Assembly (NCBI RefSeq): GCF_030269305.1
Contig: NZ_BSTC01000011.1
Coordinates: 62,001-126,000 of the forward strand
Reading direction: 5' to 3'
DNA length: 64,000 nt
DNA from: Kineosporia sp. NBRC 101731
GTDB taxonomy: Bacteria; Actinomycetota; Actinomycetes; Actinomycetales; Kineosporiaceae
Of the stretch, positions 8,515-17,066 are shown in pieces. How positions within the stretch are numbered: position 1 is the stretch's first letter; every line of letters begins with the position of its first letter. Both the position numbers and the translations under genes were made by a program. The notes beneath the pieces were generated by a model that searched no databases, was not told the DNA's origin, and was given only the letters and a program-made list of their open reading frames with translations.

Positions 8515-10053
8515 TCAGTGGCGGATCGTGGTCTTCGCGGTGATCACCGCGCGCTCCCAGGGGTCACCGGCCAGGCCGGAGACCCCGTCGGCCAGGCCGA
8601 ACTGGGTGCGGTCGTGGACCAGGGGGATGACGGCGACGGCGGACAGCACCACGTGCTCGGCGGCGACCGCGGCCTGGTTGCGGGCGTTCACATCGGTCTG
8701 CGGGGCGGCCTTCGCCAGGTCCGCGTCGAGAGACCGGTCGCAGAACCGGCTGATGTTGTAGCCGCCGTCGCAGCCGAAGTCGGCCTGCAGGTAGCTGATC
8801 GGGTCGGCGGTGTCCTGCCCGTACGAGCGGCTCATGATCACGGCGTCGTAGGTGCCGGCCAGGAGGTCGCTCTCCATCTGGTTGTACTCCTGCACCACCG
8901 TCTTGACGTCGAACCCGGCCTTGCGCCACCGGTCGGCGACGACGGTGGCGATCTCGGCCAGTTCCGGGCGGTCGGAGAACGTGGCCAGCGTGATCTTCTG
9001 CCTCTGCGGGGTCGCGGCCTTCGGGTAGTCCGGGGTCGGGCGCTCGTCGGCCCAGGTGGACACGGACGAGAACAGCCCCTTCGCCGGGTCGGCGGCACCG
9101 GCGTAGATGGTGCCGGCCAGGTCCAGACCGTCCGGACCGTCGAGACCGTCCGGACCGTCCGGACTGTCGAAGGCCTCGCGGGCGGCCTCGCGCTGGGCCG
9201 GGTCCTTGAACACCGTCGAGCTCTGCGTCAGGTGCAGCGACACGGTGCGCGGCAGCGGGACGGCCAGCACGTGGTCGGTGCCGATCTGCTCCAGCTGGTC
9301 GGCCGGGACGGCCTGGGCCACGTCGGTCTGACCGGCTCGCAGCGCGGACGCGCGCTGGTCGCCGTCCGCCACGAAGCTCAGCTCGATGCCGGCCAGGGCC
9401 GGGGTGCCGCCCCAGTAGCTCTTGTTCGCGGTGAGGTCGGCCGAGGTGGTGCCGTTGAGCTGGGTGATCGTGTAGGGACCGGTGCCGGTGCCGACCACGG
9501 ACGGCGAGGCCGGGTCGGCGTAAGCCTTCTCCGAGAGGATCGCCAGCTCCGGCGAGGTCAGCCGCTGGATCAGCACCGGGTCTGCGGTGCGGGTGACGAT
9601 CCGGACCACGCTGTCGCCGTCGGCGGTCACGGTCAGGTCGGTGCCCGACAGCGACCGCGGCGCCGGGTCGGCCTCGGTGGCGTGGGTCAGCGAGTCGGCC
9701 ACGGCCTGGGCGTCCATGGCGGTGCCGTCCTGGAACGTCACGTCCGGGCGCAGCGTGAGCTCCCAGGTCTGGGGGTCGGTCTGCTCCCAGCCCGTGGCCA
9801 GCGACGCCTCGGGACGGCCGGAGGCGTCGAGCTGGGCCAGGGTCTGCGTGGCGCCGACGCCGTAACTGGTCACCGCGTCGTCGCTGTACGGCGAGAGCGC
9901 CGCGACCGGCGTGAACGCATAGGCGTACCGCAGGATCTGGGGACCGTCGCTACCGGCAGCACCGGAATCGCTGCCGCAGGCGGCCAGCGGGAGCAGGGGG
10001 AGGACGAACGCCGCAGCGATCGCCGGGATCTTCAGAAAACGCGCAGGGCCCAT
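8515..10053 (-). CDS. ABC transporter substrate-binding lipoprotein, oligopeptide/nickel (SBP_bac_5) family, under a B12 riboswitch
   Basis: The 512-residue protein starts with a lipoprotein signal (FLKIPAIAAAFVLPLLPLAAC, lipobox LAAC) and continues as an SBP_bac_5 protein: WEQTDPQTWELTLRPDVTFQ, DAQAVADSLTHA, GTGPYTITQLNG, and near the end the QADFGCDGGYNISRFCD segment. This family binds peptides, nickel chelates or other small ligands outside the membrane. The start at 10053 is chosen because it gives the signal peptide and lies 47 bases past the B12 box of a cobalamin riboswitch. It is followed by the fused permease. Control by cobalamin suggests the ligand is cobalt, a cobalt chelate or a corrinoid precursor rather than a peptide; this is inference from context. 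Five 9-bp repeats are found inside the gene at 9126-9170. Confidence 0.88.
   Translation of the reverse strand: MGPARFLKIPAIAAAFVLPLLPLAACGSDSGAAGSDGPQILRYAYAFTPVAALSPYSDDAVTSYGVGATQTLAQLDASGRPEASLATGWEQTDPQTWELTLRPDVTFQDGTAMDAQAVADSLTHATEADPAPRSLSGTDLTVTADGDSVVRIVTRTADPVLIQRLTSPELAILSEKAYADPASPSVVGTGTGPYTITQLNGTTSADLTANKSYWGGTPALAGIELSFVADGDQRASALRAGQTDVAQAVPADQLEQIGTDHVLAVPLPRTVSLHLTQSSTVFKDPAQREAAREAFDSPDGPDGLDGPDGLDLAGTIYAGAADPAKGLFSSVSTWADERPTPDYPKAATPQRQKITLATFSDRPELAEIATVVADRWRKAGFDVKTVVQEYNQMESDLLAGTYDAVIMSRSYGQDTADPISYLQADFGCDGGYNISRFCDRSLDADLAKAAPQTDVNARNQAAVAAEHVVLSAVAVIPLVHDRTQFGLADGVSGLAGDPWERAVITAKTTIRH
9126..9170. repeat. Five tandem 9-bp repeats inside the substrate-binding protein gene
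   Basis: Units of the type GACCGTCCG/GACCGTCGA repeat five times and encode alternating PDG and LDG tripeptides on the minus strand. The insertion lies in a probable surface loop and keeps the frame, so it looks like slippage expansion. Confidence 0.85.
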
Positions 10054-10095
10054 GGAACAGACCGCCTCCAGCACCTCGTGGTTGCGAAACAAGTG

Positions 10096-10268
10096 CCGTG
10101 GCCGGTCTCCTGGCTCTCGGGTCAAGCGCTGCCGGCGAACCTTCCCAGGCGGTCCCGTCATGACGGTCCCGCCCAGTGGCGCCCGATGCGGACTGTGCGA
10201 GCCGGCAGCTTCCCGATCACAGTGGCGAGGGCCGCTCCGGTATCACACCGGAATTCCCGAACACCACG
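10096..10268 (-). ncRNA. Cobalamin (B12) riboswitch
   Basis: Read on the minus strand, the region from about 10265 down to 10100 has the ordered conserved blocks of the cobalamin riboswitch: GGTGTTCGGGAATTCCGGTG, GGAGCGGCCC then TCGCCACTGTGA, a GCCACTGGG block, a GGGAAGG block, and the B12 box GAGCCAGGAGACCGGCC at 10116-10100. The lipoprotein ATG follows 47 bases after the box, with a GGAGG in between, so control at translation initiation is plausible. In known cases adenosylcobalamin or methylcobalamin binding turns the downstream gene off. Boundaries are approximate. Confidence 0.93.
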
Positions 10269-10284
10269 ACGTTGTCACGCTACC

Positions 10285-11841
10285 TCAGAGATCACCCAGC
10301 GCTGCCACCGGCCTCTCGACGCAGTCGGCGACGAACCGCAGGAACCCGCCCGCCACCGCGCCGTCACACACCCGGTGATCGAAACTCAGCGTCAGCTGCG
10401 TGACCTGTCGCACCACCACCTGACCAGCTACGGCCCAGGGTCGCTCGATGATTCTCCCGATCCCGAGGATCGCCGCCTCGGGGTGATGGATGATCGCCGC
10501 AGCGCCGTCGGTGCCGAACACCCCGTAGTTGTTGACCGTGAACGTCCCGCCGGTCAGATCACCCGGCGTGAGTGCACTCTCCCGGGCCCGGCCCGTCATC
10601 GCGCTGATCGCGCCCGCCAGCCGTCGCGTGCTGAGCAGATCCGCGTCTTTGATCACCGGCACCACCAGGCCACGATCGGTCTGCGCCGCGAACCCCAGGT
10701 GCACAGCCCGATGCCGGTGGATCTCCCCACCCTCGACCGTCGCGTTCAGCTCCGGATACCGCCGCAACCCCGCCACGCCGAAACGGGCGAGCAGCGCGAC
10801 GATGCTGACAGGGGTGCCCGGGGGTGAACCGGGGGGTGCGCTGTTGAGCACGGCCCGGGCCTCGAGCAGCCCGGTCGCGTCGGCATCGACCCAGAGGGTG
10901 GCCTCAGGAATCTCCCGGCGCGATCGAGAGAGTTTCTCGGCAGCCACCCGCCGTATCCCGGTCAGGGGGACCCGCTCGAACCCGCGGTCGGGGGGCCATG
11001 CTGAGGCGGGGAGGGATGGAGGCGGCGGAGACGCTGCGGTCCGGAAGCTTTCGGAGGAAACCGTTCCTGAGGACGTGGTCTCGGGGAGCGTGGGCGCAGG
11101 AGGCGTCGGCCCGGGACGCCGTTCAGGCTGGGAGCGGGCCGCCTGCTCGACGTCGGCCCGCAGGATCAGACCGCCAGGGCCGCTGCCGGTCACCTGGCGC
11201 AGATCGAGACCGGATTCACGGGCCAGGCGCCGCACCAGCGGAGAGATGACGCGCAGGGCGTGGGTTTCCGTGCCCGGCGGAAGAACACGGGGAGTCGGTG
11301 CGACGGCGCCAGCGTCTGGTGTGGCAGCGTCAACTCCGGGTGTAACGGCATCAGTTTCTGGGACGAGGGCCGGGGCGCCCGGCCGGCGCAGGGGCCGACG
11401 GCGCCGGGGTGTGGGGGCACCGGCTGATGATGTGCCGTAGCCGACCAGAACGTTTCCGCTGCCTGCGTTCTCACCTCTGCCGGTGGTCTCACTGCTGCCT
11501 GCGGATTCACTGCGGCCGGCGCCTTCCTCGCTCTTTTCGTCGAAGCCCGGTGGGGCGACCTCCACCCCCGGCTCTCGCAGACCGCCGAAGGAGGTCTCCC
11601 AGCGACGGGTCTCGGCGATGGTGATCAGAGGTGTGCCCACGGCCAGGACATCACCCGGTTCGGCGTGCAGCACGGTGACGACACCGGCGAACGGGACCGG
11701 GACCTCGACCGAGGCCTTGGCGGTCTCGACCTCGACGACGGGCTGGTCGACCGTCACCTCGTCACCGACATCCACCAGCCAGGTCATGATCTCGGCCTCG
11801 GTCAGGCCCTCACCCAGGTCGGGCAGGAGGAAATCAGCCAT
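10285..11841 (-). CDS. bkdC: Branched-chain 2-oxoacid dehydrogenase E2, dihydrolipoamide acyltransferase
   Basis: The 518-residue protein shows the E2 layout: an N-terminal lipoyl domain (residues about 1-75, lysine in VETAKASVEV), an acidic/Ser-Gly linker, a peripheral-subunit-binding domain (VISPLVRRLARESGLDLRQV, about 195-235), an Ala-Pro linker, and the catalytic acyltransferase domain ending in DHRVCDGAVAGGF, which holds the HxxxDG active-site motif. It transfers the acyl group from E1 to CoA. Its start overlaps the E1beta stop by 8 bases, and the order E1alpha-E1beta-E2 is that of actinobacterial bkd operons. An E3 lipoamide dehydrogenase gene is not adjacent. Pyruvate or acetoin specificity cannot be fully excluded. 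Confidence 0.92.
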   Translation of the reverse strand: MADFLLPDLGEGLTEAEIMTWLVDVGDEVTVDQPVVEVETAKASVEVPVPFAGVVTVLHAEPGDVLAVGTPLITIAETRRWETSFGGLREPGVEVAPPGFDEKSEEGAGRSESAGSSETTGRGENAGSGNVLVGYGTSSAGAPTPRRRRPLRRPGAPALVPETDAVTPGVDAATPDAGAVAPTPRVLPPGTETHALRVISPLVRRLARESGLDLRQVTGSGPGGLILRADVEQAARSQPERRPGPTPPAPTLPETTSSGTVSSESFRTAASPPPPSLPASAWPPDRGFERVPLTGIRRVAAEKLSRSRREIPEATLWVDADATGLLEARAVLNSAPPGSPPGTPVSIVALLARFGVAGLRRYPELNATVEGGEIHRHRAVHLGFAAQTDRGLVVPVIKDADLLSTRRLAGAISAMTGRARESALTPGDLTGGTFTVNNYGVFGTDGAAAIIHHPEAAILGIGRIIERPWAVAGQVVVRQVTQLTLSFDHRVCDGAVAGGFLRFVADCVERPVAALGDL

Positions 11842-12871
11842 GATGGGGCTCGCCCTCCCACTGCAGCCGGCTGACCGCGTCGAGGATGCGTTCGGCGTCG
11901 GGCAGGTGATGATGCTCGAGTTGGGGCGGGGGATAGGGAATGTCGTATCCGGTGACCCGCAGGATCGGGGCTGCGAGGGAATGGAAGCACTGCTCGGTGA
12001 GGCGCGCGGCCACCTCGGCGCCGTATCCGCAGAACCCCGCGGCCTCGTGTACGACCACGGCCCGGCCGGTGCGCCGCACGCTGGCCGTGACGGTCTCGTC
12101 GTCGAACGGGCTCAGACTGCGCAGGTCCACCACCTCCAGGTCGTACCCCTCGTCGCGGCCGATCCGGGCGGCCTCCAGTGCGGTCTCCACCGTGCCGCCG
12201 TACGTGATCACCGTGACGTCACGGCCCGGCTGCACCACGCGCGCCTGGTGCAGCTCCGGTCCGTCTACCGCGCGATCTATCGGTTCCTTGGTCCAGTAGC
12301 GGCGTTTGGGCTCCAGGAAGATCACCGGATCGGGGCTGTCGACGGCCTGGCGCAGCAGACGGTACCCGTCGGAGGGTGTGGCGCACGTGACCACGCGCAG
12401 CCCGGCGGTGTGCGTGTAATAGACCTCGGAGGAGTCGCAGTGATGCTCCACCCCGCCGATGCCACCCCCGTACGGAATACGCACCACGATCGGTAACCCG
12501 ACGCGTCCGCGGGTGCGGTTGTGCATCTTGGCCAGATGGCTGGTGATCTGCTCGAAGGCCGGGTAGGCGAAGGCGTCGAACTGCATCTCCACCACCGGGC
12601 GCAACCCGTTCATCGCCATGCCGATCGCAGTGCCGACGATGCCGGACTCGGCCAGCGGCGAGTCCCAGACCCGGTCGGGCCCGAACCGCGCGGCCAGGCC
12701 GTCGGTCACCCGGAACACCCCGCCCAGCGGCCCGACGTCTTCCCCGAACACGACCACCCGATCGTCGGCATCCAGCGCGTCACCGAGTGCCTGGTTCAGT
12801 GCCCCGGCGAGCGAGACCGGCTGATGCACCGATGATTCCACCTGACCTGCGCGCTCCGTCACCGTACTCAC
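11834..12871 (-). CDS. bkdB: Branched-chain 2-oxoacid dehydrogenase E1 beta subunit
   Basis: This 345-residue protein is the transketolase-like beta chain of a heterotetrameric 2-oxoacid decarboxylase. Characteristic stretches are ALNQALGDALDADDRVVVFG, the GPLGGVFRVTDGLAARFG loop, SPLAESGIVGTAIGMAMNGL, and RTGRAVVVHEAAGFCGYGAE in the C-terminal domain. It forms the thiamine-diphosphate site together with the alpha chain encoded just upstream. The gene overlaps its neighbours on both sides (4 bases with E1alpha, 8 bases with E2), so the three are one translationally coupled operon. Its likely role is in breakdown of valine, leucine and isoleucine keto acids or supply of branched acyl-CoA primers. 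Confidence 0.93.
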   Translation of the reverse strand: MSTVTERAGQVESSVHQPVSLAGALNQALGDALDADDRVVVFGEDVGPLGGVFRVTDGLAARFGPDRVWDSPLAESGIVGTAIGMAMNGLRPVVEMQFDAFAYPAFEQITSHLAKMHNRTRGRVGLPIVVRIPYGGGIGGVEHHCDSSEVYYTHTAGLRVVTCATPSDGYRLLRQAVDSPDPVIFLEPKRRYWTKEPIDRAVDGPELHQARVVQPGRDVTVITYGGTVETALEAARIGRDEGYDLEVVDLRSLSPFDDETVTASVRRTGRAVVVHEAAGFCGYGAEVAARLTEQCFHSLAAPILRVTGYDIPYPPPQLEHHHLPDAERILDAVSRLQWEGEPHHG

Positions 12872-13986
12872 CGGATTCCCCTCCCGCCGGGTTCATGTCC
12901 GTCCATCGTGGCCCTTCCCCCTACCGGAAGGTCCAGCGCGTCCGCGCGCTGCCGGGCCAGCGCGGCTGTCGGCCGCGCGTAGACGTACTCGAACAGATCC
13001 GACGGTGAGACCGGTGCATCGGTGCCCATCCGCGTCCTCACTCCGGCAGCCAGACCCTCAGCCTCGGCGTCGAACCCGGTTGCATCGAAATCCCCGGACG
13101 AAGAGAGAAAGACGGCGAGCCGCCGGACCGGGTCGCGCTCCAGCCAGCCGGCCACCTCGTCGTCCTGCCGGTATCGCGAGGCGTCGTCGGCATTGGTGTG
13201 CGCCTCGATCCGGTAGGTGAGCGCCTCGATCAGCGTGGGACCACCTCCGGCGGCAGCGGAGGCGATCGCCGAGGAGACCGTCGCATACACGGCCGCCGCA
13301 TCGTTCCCGTCGATCTGCTCCGATCGAATGCCATAGCCAATACCCTTGTGGGCCAGGGAAGGAGCCGCCGTCTGCCGGTGAAGCGGCACGCTGATCGCAT
13401 ACCCGTTGTTCTGCACCACGAACACCACGGGCGCCTTCCACACGGCCGCGAAGTTCAGTGCCTCGTGGGTGTCTCCCTCGCTGGTGGCCCCGTCGCCCAG
13501 CAGCACCACCGCGACCGCGTCCTCACCCCGCAACCGGGCCGCGTGTGCCACCCCGACCGCGTGCAGCGTGTTCGTCGCCAGAGGGGTGCACTGCGGCGCG
13601 ACCCGGTGCTCGTAGGGGTCGTACCCGCAGTGCCAGTCCCCCCGGAAGCTGACCAGCACGTCGACCGGATCGACCCCGCGGGTGACCACCGCGACGCAGT
13701 CGCGGTAGGTCGGGAACAGCCAGTCCTGCGGGCGCAACGCCAGCGCCGTACCGGTCTGGCAGGCCTCCTGGCCCCGCGAGGAGGGATACACCGCGAGGCG
13801 TCCCTGCCTCGTCAGCGCCGTGACCTGGGCGTCGAAGCGGCGGCCCACGACCATCGCCCGGTAGAGCGCGACCAGCGTGTCGTGATCGGGCAGTTCGTAC
13901 GTGCCGTCACCGGTCGCGACACCGGCGGCATCGATGAGCCGCACCGGCCCCTCCGACGGCAACAGGCCCAGCCAACCCTCAGTCAC
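12868..13986 (-). CDS. bkdA: Branched-chain 2-oxoacid dehydrogenase E1 alpha subunit
   Basis: This is the 372-residue alpha chain of the E1 decarboxylase. The thiamine-diphosphate motif is clear: LLGDGATSEGDTHEALN followed after the usual spacing by VQNNGYAISVP. Other family hallmarks are YPSSRGQEACQTGTALAL and YRIEAHTNADDASRYR, which contains the phosphorylation-loop region that is regulatory in mitochondrial enzymes. It is first in the operon and begins with GTG at 13986, with AAGGTGGAA upstream as ribosome-binding site. A 14-bp palindrome lies 40 bp upstream. The closest type is the branched-chain enzyme; pyruvate dehydrogenase E1alpha is the main alternative. Confidence 0.93.
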   Translation of the reverse strand: MTEGWLGLLPSEGPVRLIDAAGVATGDGTYELPDHDTLVALYRAMVVGRRFDAQVTALTRQGRLAVYPSSRGQEACQTGTALALRPQDWLFPTYRDCVAVVTRGVDPVDVLVSFRGDWHCGYDPYEHRVAPQCTPLATNTLHAVGVAHAARLRGEDAVAVVLLGDGATSEGDTHEALNFAAVWKAPVVFVVQNNGYAISVPLHRQTAAPSLAHKGIGYGIRSEQIDGNDAAAVYATVSSAIASAAAGGGPTLIEALTYRIEAHTNADDASRYRQDDEVAGWLERDPVRRLAVFLSSSGDFDATGFDAEAEGLAAGVRTRMGTDAPVSPSDLFEYVYARPTAALARQRADALDLPVGGRATMDGHEPGGRGIR

Positions 13987-14025
13987 CCGGTTCCACCTTC
14001 ACCCTTGAATGCGGACGCGAAATAC

Positions 14026-14039
14026 TGACCGTACGGTCA
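14026..14039. promoter_or_regulatory. TetR-type operator candidate upstream of the bkd operon
   Basis: TGACCGTACGGTCA is a perfect 14-bp palindrome in a locally A/T-rich context (AATAC before it, TTAAT after it), 40 bp before the GTG of bkdA and 122 bp beyond the alanine dehydrogenase stop. Size and symmetry are typical of TetR-family operators in actinobacteria. No regulator gene is adjacent, so the regulator would act in trans. Confidence 0.6.
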
Positions 14040-14115
14040 TTAATCCTTGCCTGCGGGTGGCGGTGCGTCAATGGTGGACGCGCACGGGCTCGCGTCGGTG
14101 GGGTGGGCAGCGACG

Positions 14116-14155
14116 CACGAGAGGCCCGCCGGATGATTCCGGCGGGCCTCTCGTG
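14116..14155. terminator. Strong hairpin terminator after alanine dehydrogenase
   Basis: A perfect 17-bp stem (CACGAGAGGCCCGCCGG paired with its complement at 14139-14155) closes a 6-base loop. It starts 7 bp past the ald stop on the minus strand. There is no T-tract, as is common for actinobacterial terminators. It separates ald from the bkd operon, which is read in the same direction further on. Confidence 0.9.
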
Positions 14156-14161
14156 AATGGA

Positions 14162-15277
14162 TCAGGCCAGGAGAGAAGCCGTCTCGGTGTACTCCAGGCC
14201 GTGGGCCAGGGCGACGGGGGCGTAGGTCACCTTGCCGTCGTGCGTGTTCAGCCCACGGGCCAGCGCCTGGTCGGCGGCCAGTGCGTCCTTCCAGCCCCGG
14301 TCGGCGAGCGCGACCGCATAGGGCAGGGTGACGTTGGTGAGGGCTCGGGTGGAGGTGCTGGCCACCGCGCCGGGCATGTTGGCCACGCAGTAGAAGATCG
14401 TGTCGTGGACCGCGTAGGTCGGCTCGGCGTGCGTGGTGGGACGTGAGTCCTCGAAGCATCCGCCCTGGTCGATGGAGATGTCGACGAGCACGGCGCCCGG
14501 CTTCATCCGGCGCACCAGGTCGTTGGAGATCAGGGTGGGGGCCTTCGCACCGGGCACCAGCACGGCGCCGATCACCAGGTCGGCCTGCAGCGCGGCCTGC
14601 TCGATCTCGAAGGCCGAGGAGGCGATGGTCTGCACGCGGCCGCCGAAGACCTGGTCGGCGGCGCGCAGCCGGTCCACGTTGAGGTCGAGCAGCTGCACGT
14701 CGGCGCCCATCCCGGCGGCGATCGTGGCGGCGTTCATCCCGGAGATGCCCGCGCCGATCACGACCACGCGGGCCGGGCGCACCCCGGGCACGCCGCCGAG
14801 CAGTACGCCCCGGCCACCTTCCGAGCGCATCAGCTGGTGGGCGCCGGCCTGCGGGGCCAGTCGGCCCGCGACCTCGCTCATCGGGGCCAGCAGGGGTAGC
14901 GCGCCGGCGTCGGTCTGCACGGTCTCGTAGGCCACGGCGGTGGTGCCGGCGGCGAGCAGGGCGTCGGTGCAGGAGCGGGACGCGGCCAGGTGCAGGTAGG
15001 TGAACAGGGTCTGGCCGGCCCGCAGCCGGGCGTACTCGGCCTCCACCGGCTCCTTCACCTTGAGCACGAGTTCCGCGGAGCTCCAGACCTCCTCGGCGGT
15101 GTCGAGGATCTTGGCCCCGGCCGCCTCGTAGTCGGTGTCCGGCAGGGCCGAGCCGATGCCGGCGCCGCGCTCGATGACCACGTCGTGCCCGCGCAGCGTC
15201 AGCTCGCGGACGCCGGCGGGGGTGATGGCCACGCGGTACTCGTGGTTCTTGATCTCCTGGGGGACACCGACCAGCAT
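14162..15277 (-). CDS. ald: Alanine dehydrogenase
   Basis: The 371-residue protein catalyses NAD-dependent interconversion of L-alanine and pyruvate plus ammonia. Family features are [20 protein letters not shown] at the N-terminus, [13 protein letters not shown] with the substrate lysine, TYLHLA with the catalytic histidine, the NAD-binding [16 protein letters not shown], and [18 protein letters not shown] with the catalytic aspartate. Length is the normal 371. It is transcribed away from an Lrp/AsnC gene across a 150-bp A/T-rich region, the standard arrangement in actinobacteria, in which the Lrp protein (AldR) controls ald in response to alanine. The terminator directly after the stop shows it is monocistronic. 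Confidence 0.97.
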   Translation of the reverse strand: MLVGVPQEIKNHEYRVAITPAGVRELTLRGHDVVIERGAGIGSALPDTDYEAAGAKILDTAEEVWSSAELVLKVKEPVEAEYARLRAGQTLFTYLHLAASRSCTDALLAAGTTAVAYETVQTDAGALPLLAPMSEVAGRLAPQAGAHQLMRSEGGRGVLLGGVPGVRPARVVVIGAGISGMNAATIAAGMGADVQLLDLNVDRLRAADQVFGGRVQTIASSAFEIEQAALQADLVIGAVLVPGAKAPTLISNDLVRRMKPGAVLVDISIDQGGCFEDSRPTTHAEPTYAVHDTIFYCVANMPGAVASTSTRALTNVTLPYAVALADRGWKDALAADQALARGLNTHDGKVTYAPVALAHGLEYTETASLLA

Positions 15278-15357
15278 GCTGCGCTCCTCGTCACGAAGGG
15301 GCCTCTCCGGCCACGTGACGGCAGAGTGCGTGATGATTCCGTTTCCAGGTTGTTTCG

Positions 15358-15372
15358 TCGAAGATTATTCGA
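15358..15372. promoter_or_regulatory. Probable Lrp-type binding site between ald and its regulator
   Basis: TCGAA-GATTA-TTCGA is an inverted repeat with an A/T centre, the usual form of Lrp/AsnC sites. It lies 80 bp before the ald start and 56 bp before the Lrp gene start, within the most A/T-rich stretch of this divergent region, so it could serve both promoters. Confidence 0.5.
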
Positions 15373-15427
15373 TTCTCAGCGGTTAATCTGTTGATGAATT
15401 CGTATCGGCCCAGGTGGAAGGCTTGCC

Positions 15428-15913
15428 ATGGCGAATAATCGTCGATCCGGTCACGGGCCGGCCGAACTCGACGAGATCGACCGCCAGATCCTCGCCGAAC
15501 TCGTCGCGGACGCCCGTCTGCCGAACAACGCGCTGGCCGCCCGGGTCGGGGTCGCGCCGTCCACGTGCCTGTTGAGGGTGCGCCGGCTTCAGGAGGCCGG
15601 GGTGATCCGGGGGTTTCGGGCCGAGCTGTCGCCCGAGGCCCTGGGGCGTTCGCTGCAGGCGCTGGTGGCGGTACGCCTGACCACCCCCTCCCGCCACCGC
15701 ATCGGGGCCTTCGCCCAGGAGATGGCGGCGCTCGACGGCGTCCTCAATGTGTTCTTCCTCGGTGGGGCCAACGACTTCCAGATTCATATCGCGGTCGAGT
15801 CGCCGGATGCTCTGCGCGATTTCGTGGTGCGGAACCTGAGTGCGCGGCGGGAGGTGGGTTTCACCGAGACCAACGTGATCTTCGAGCACCTGGTGGCGGG
15901 CGTCAGCCCGTAG
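15428..15913 (+). CDS. Lrp/AsnC-family transcriptional regulator (AldR-like)
   Basis: This 161-residue protein has an N-terminal helix-turn-helix (IDRQILAELVADARLPNNALAARVGVAPSTCLLRVRRL) and a C-terminal RAM/AsnC effector domain (LQALVAVRLTTPSRH to GGANDFQIHIAV) that binds amino acids and mediates oligomer formation. It is divergent from alanine dehydrogenase, as aldR is in mycobacteria, so it is probably the alanine-responsive regulator of ald. The ATG at 15428 follows a GGAAGG ribosome-binding site. Whether it activates or represses cannot be told from sequence. Confidence 0.93.
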   Translation: MANNRRSGHGPAELDEIDRQILAELVADARLPNNALAARVGVAPSTCLLRVRRLQEAGVIRGFRAELSPEALGRSLQALVAVRLTTPSRHRIGAFAQEMAALDGVLNVFFLGGANDFQIHIAVESPDALRDFVVRNLSARREVGFTETNVIFEHLVAGVSP

Positions 15914-15966
15914 GCGTAAGCCCGGGGGCCGATGCGCTCGCGGCGGTGCCTGGCTACCGTGGCGGC

Positions 15967-17055
15967 ATGGACCTCTTCCTCCCGCGGAGATCCCCTGGGG
16001 TCCCGCCGCGGGTGATCGGGCTGCTCGTGGTCGGATCGGCGGTGTTCTGGCTGGGTAACGACCTGGACGCGATCGTGACCGTCGCGGTCTTTGTGCCGCT
16101 GCTCGTGCTGCGCGGTCCGGTGGTGAGCCTGATCGCGGTCCTGCTGGTGGCGTCACTCCTGGCCCCTTTGCCCCAGTACGACACCGCGATCATGATCGGG
16201 ATGCTGGCGGAGTACCTGGCGGTGGCGCTGCTGGCCCTGCGCCGGCCGTGGCCGGTCTCCCTGCCTCTCGCCGTTGTGGTGGCGGTCGGTCAGCAACTGG
16301 TCGGGTTCGCGTTCGTGCAACAGTTCGCCGGGTCCGGCAGCCTTCTGCTGATCATGGTCACCGTGTGGACGCTCGCGAACTCGGCGGGCGCGGCGCGGCG
16401 ACGGGCCGAGGTGGCCCGGGTCCGGGAGACCGAGCAGGCGATCGAGGCCGAGCGTCTGCGGATCGCCCGGGAGATGCACGACCTGATCGCCCACAGCCTC
16501 GGGGTCATCGCGATCCAGGCCGGGGTGGGGGCCCGGGTGATCGGGAGCCGGCCCGACGAGGCGGCCAAGGCGCTGAGAGCCATCGAGAACACGAGCCGGC
16601 AGACGCTCTCCGAGCTGCGGCGCACCCTGACTGCCCTGCGCCGCGCCGATCCCGAGGGCGTGCCCGGCGAACCGCTGCCCGGACTGGGCGATCTGGAGCG
16701 GGTCGTGTCCACCGCCGGATTGTCCGGGGTGGCGGTCGAGGTGGAGCGACTGGGCTCGGTGCGGGAACTTCCTGCCGACGTCGAACTCTCGGCCTACCGG
16801 ATCGTCCAGGAGTCGGTCACCAACGTGGTGCGCCATGCCGGGACGCCGCACTGCCTGGTGCGTCTGGACTACCGGAGCGCCGAACTGTCGGTGGAGGTCC
16901 TGGATTCGGGACGCGGCCCGGCCGGTTCGTCGGAGGGCGGCTACGGGCTGATCGGGATGCGGGAACGGGCTACGCTGCTGGGCGGATCGTTCGACGTCGG
17001 GGCCCGGGCCGATGGCGGGTTCCGGGTGGCGGCCCGGCTTCCGGTTCCGGGGTGA
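15967..17055 (+). CDS. Sensor histidine kinase, NarL/DesK-type (HisKA_3)
   Basis: The 362-residue kinase has an N-terminal membrane part of about 4-5 hydrophobic segments (GLLVVGSAVFWLGNDL through LLLIMVTVWTLANSAGAA), a short coiled linker, the HisKA_3 dimerisation helix with phospho-acceptor histidine in REMHDLIAHSLGVIA, and a C-terminal HATPase_c domain (SAYRIVQESVTNVVRHAG, DSGRGPAGS, GLIGMRERATLLGG). The start at 15967 gives the full first membrane helix. The next gene, 11 bp downstream, is its response regulator. No extracellular sensor domain is evident, so the stimulus is probably membrane-related. Confidence 0.92.
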   Translation: MDLFLPRRSPGVPPRVIGLLVVGSAVFWLGNDLDAIVTVAVFVPLLVLRGPVVSLIAVLLVASLLAPLPQYDTAIMIGMLAEYLAVALLALRRPWPVSLPLAVVVAVGQQLVGFAFVQQFAGSGSLLLIMVTVWTLANSAGAARRRAEVARVRETEQAIEAERLRIAREMHDLIAHSLGVIAIQAGVGARVIGSRPDEAAKALRAIENTSRQTLSELRRTLTALRRADPEGVPGEPLPGLGDLERVVSTAGLSGVAVEVERLGSVRELPADVELSAYRIVQESVTNVVRHAGTPHCLVRLDYRSAELSVEVLDSGRGPAGSSEGGYGLIGMRERATLLGGSFDVGARADGGFRVAARLPVPG

Positions 17056-17066
17056 GGAGAGGGCTT

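Noticed and set aside
8389-10827. Very long open frame (812 codons) on the + strand
   Set aside because: It is antisense to the lipoprotein, riboswitch and E2 gene, is rich in Arg/Gly/His and has no domain; it is an open-frame artefact of high GC.
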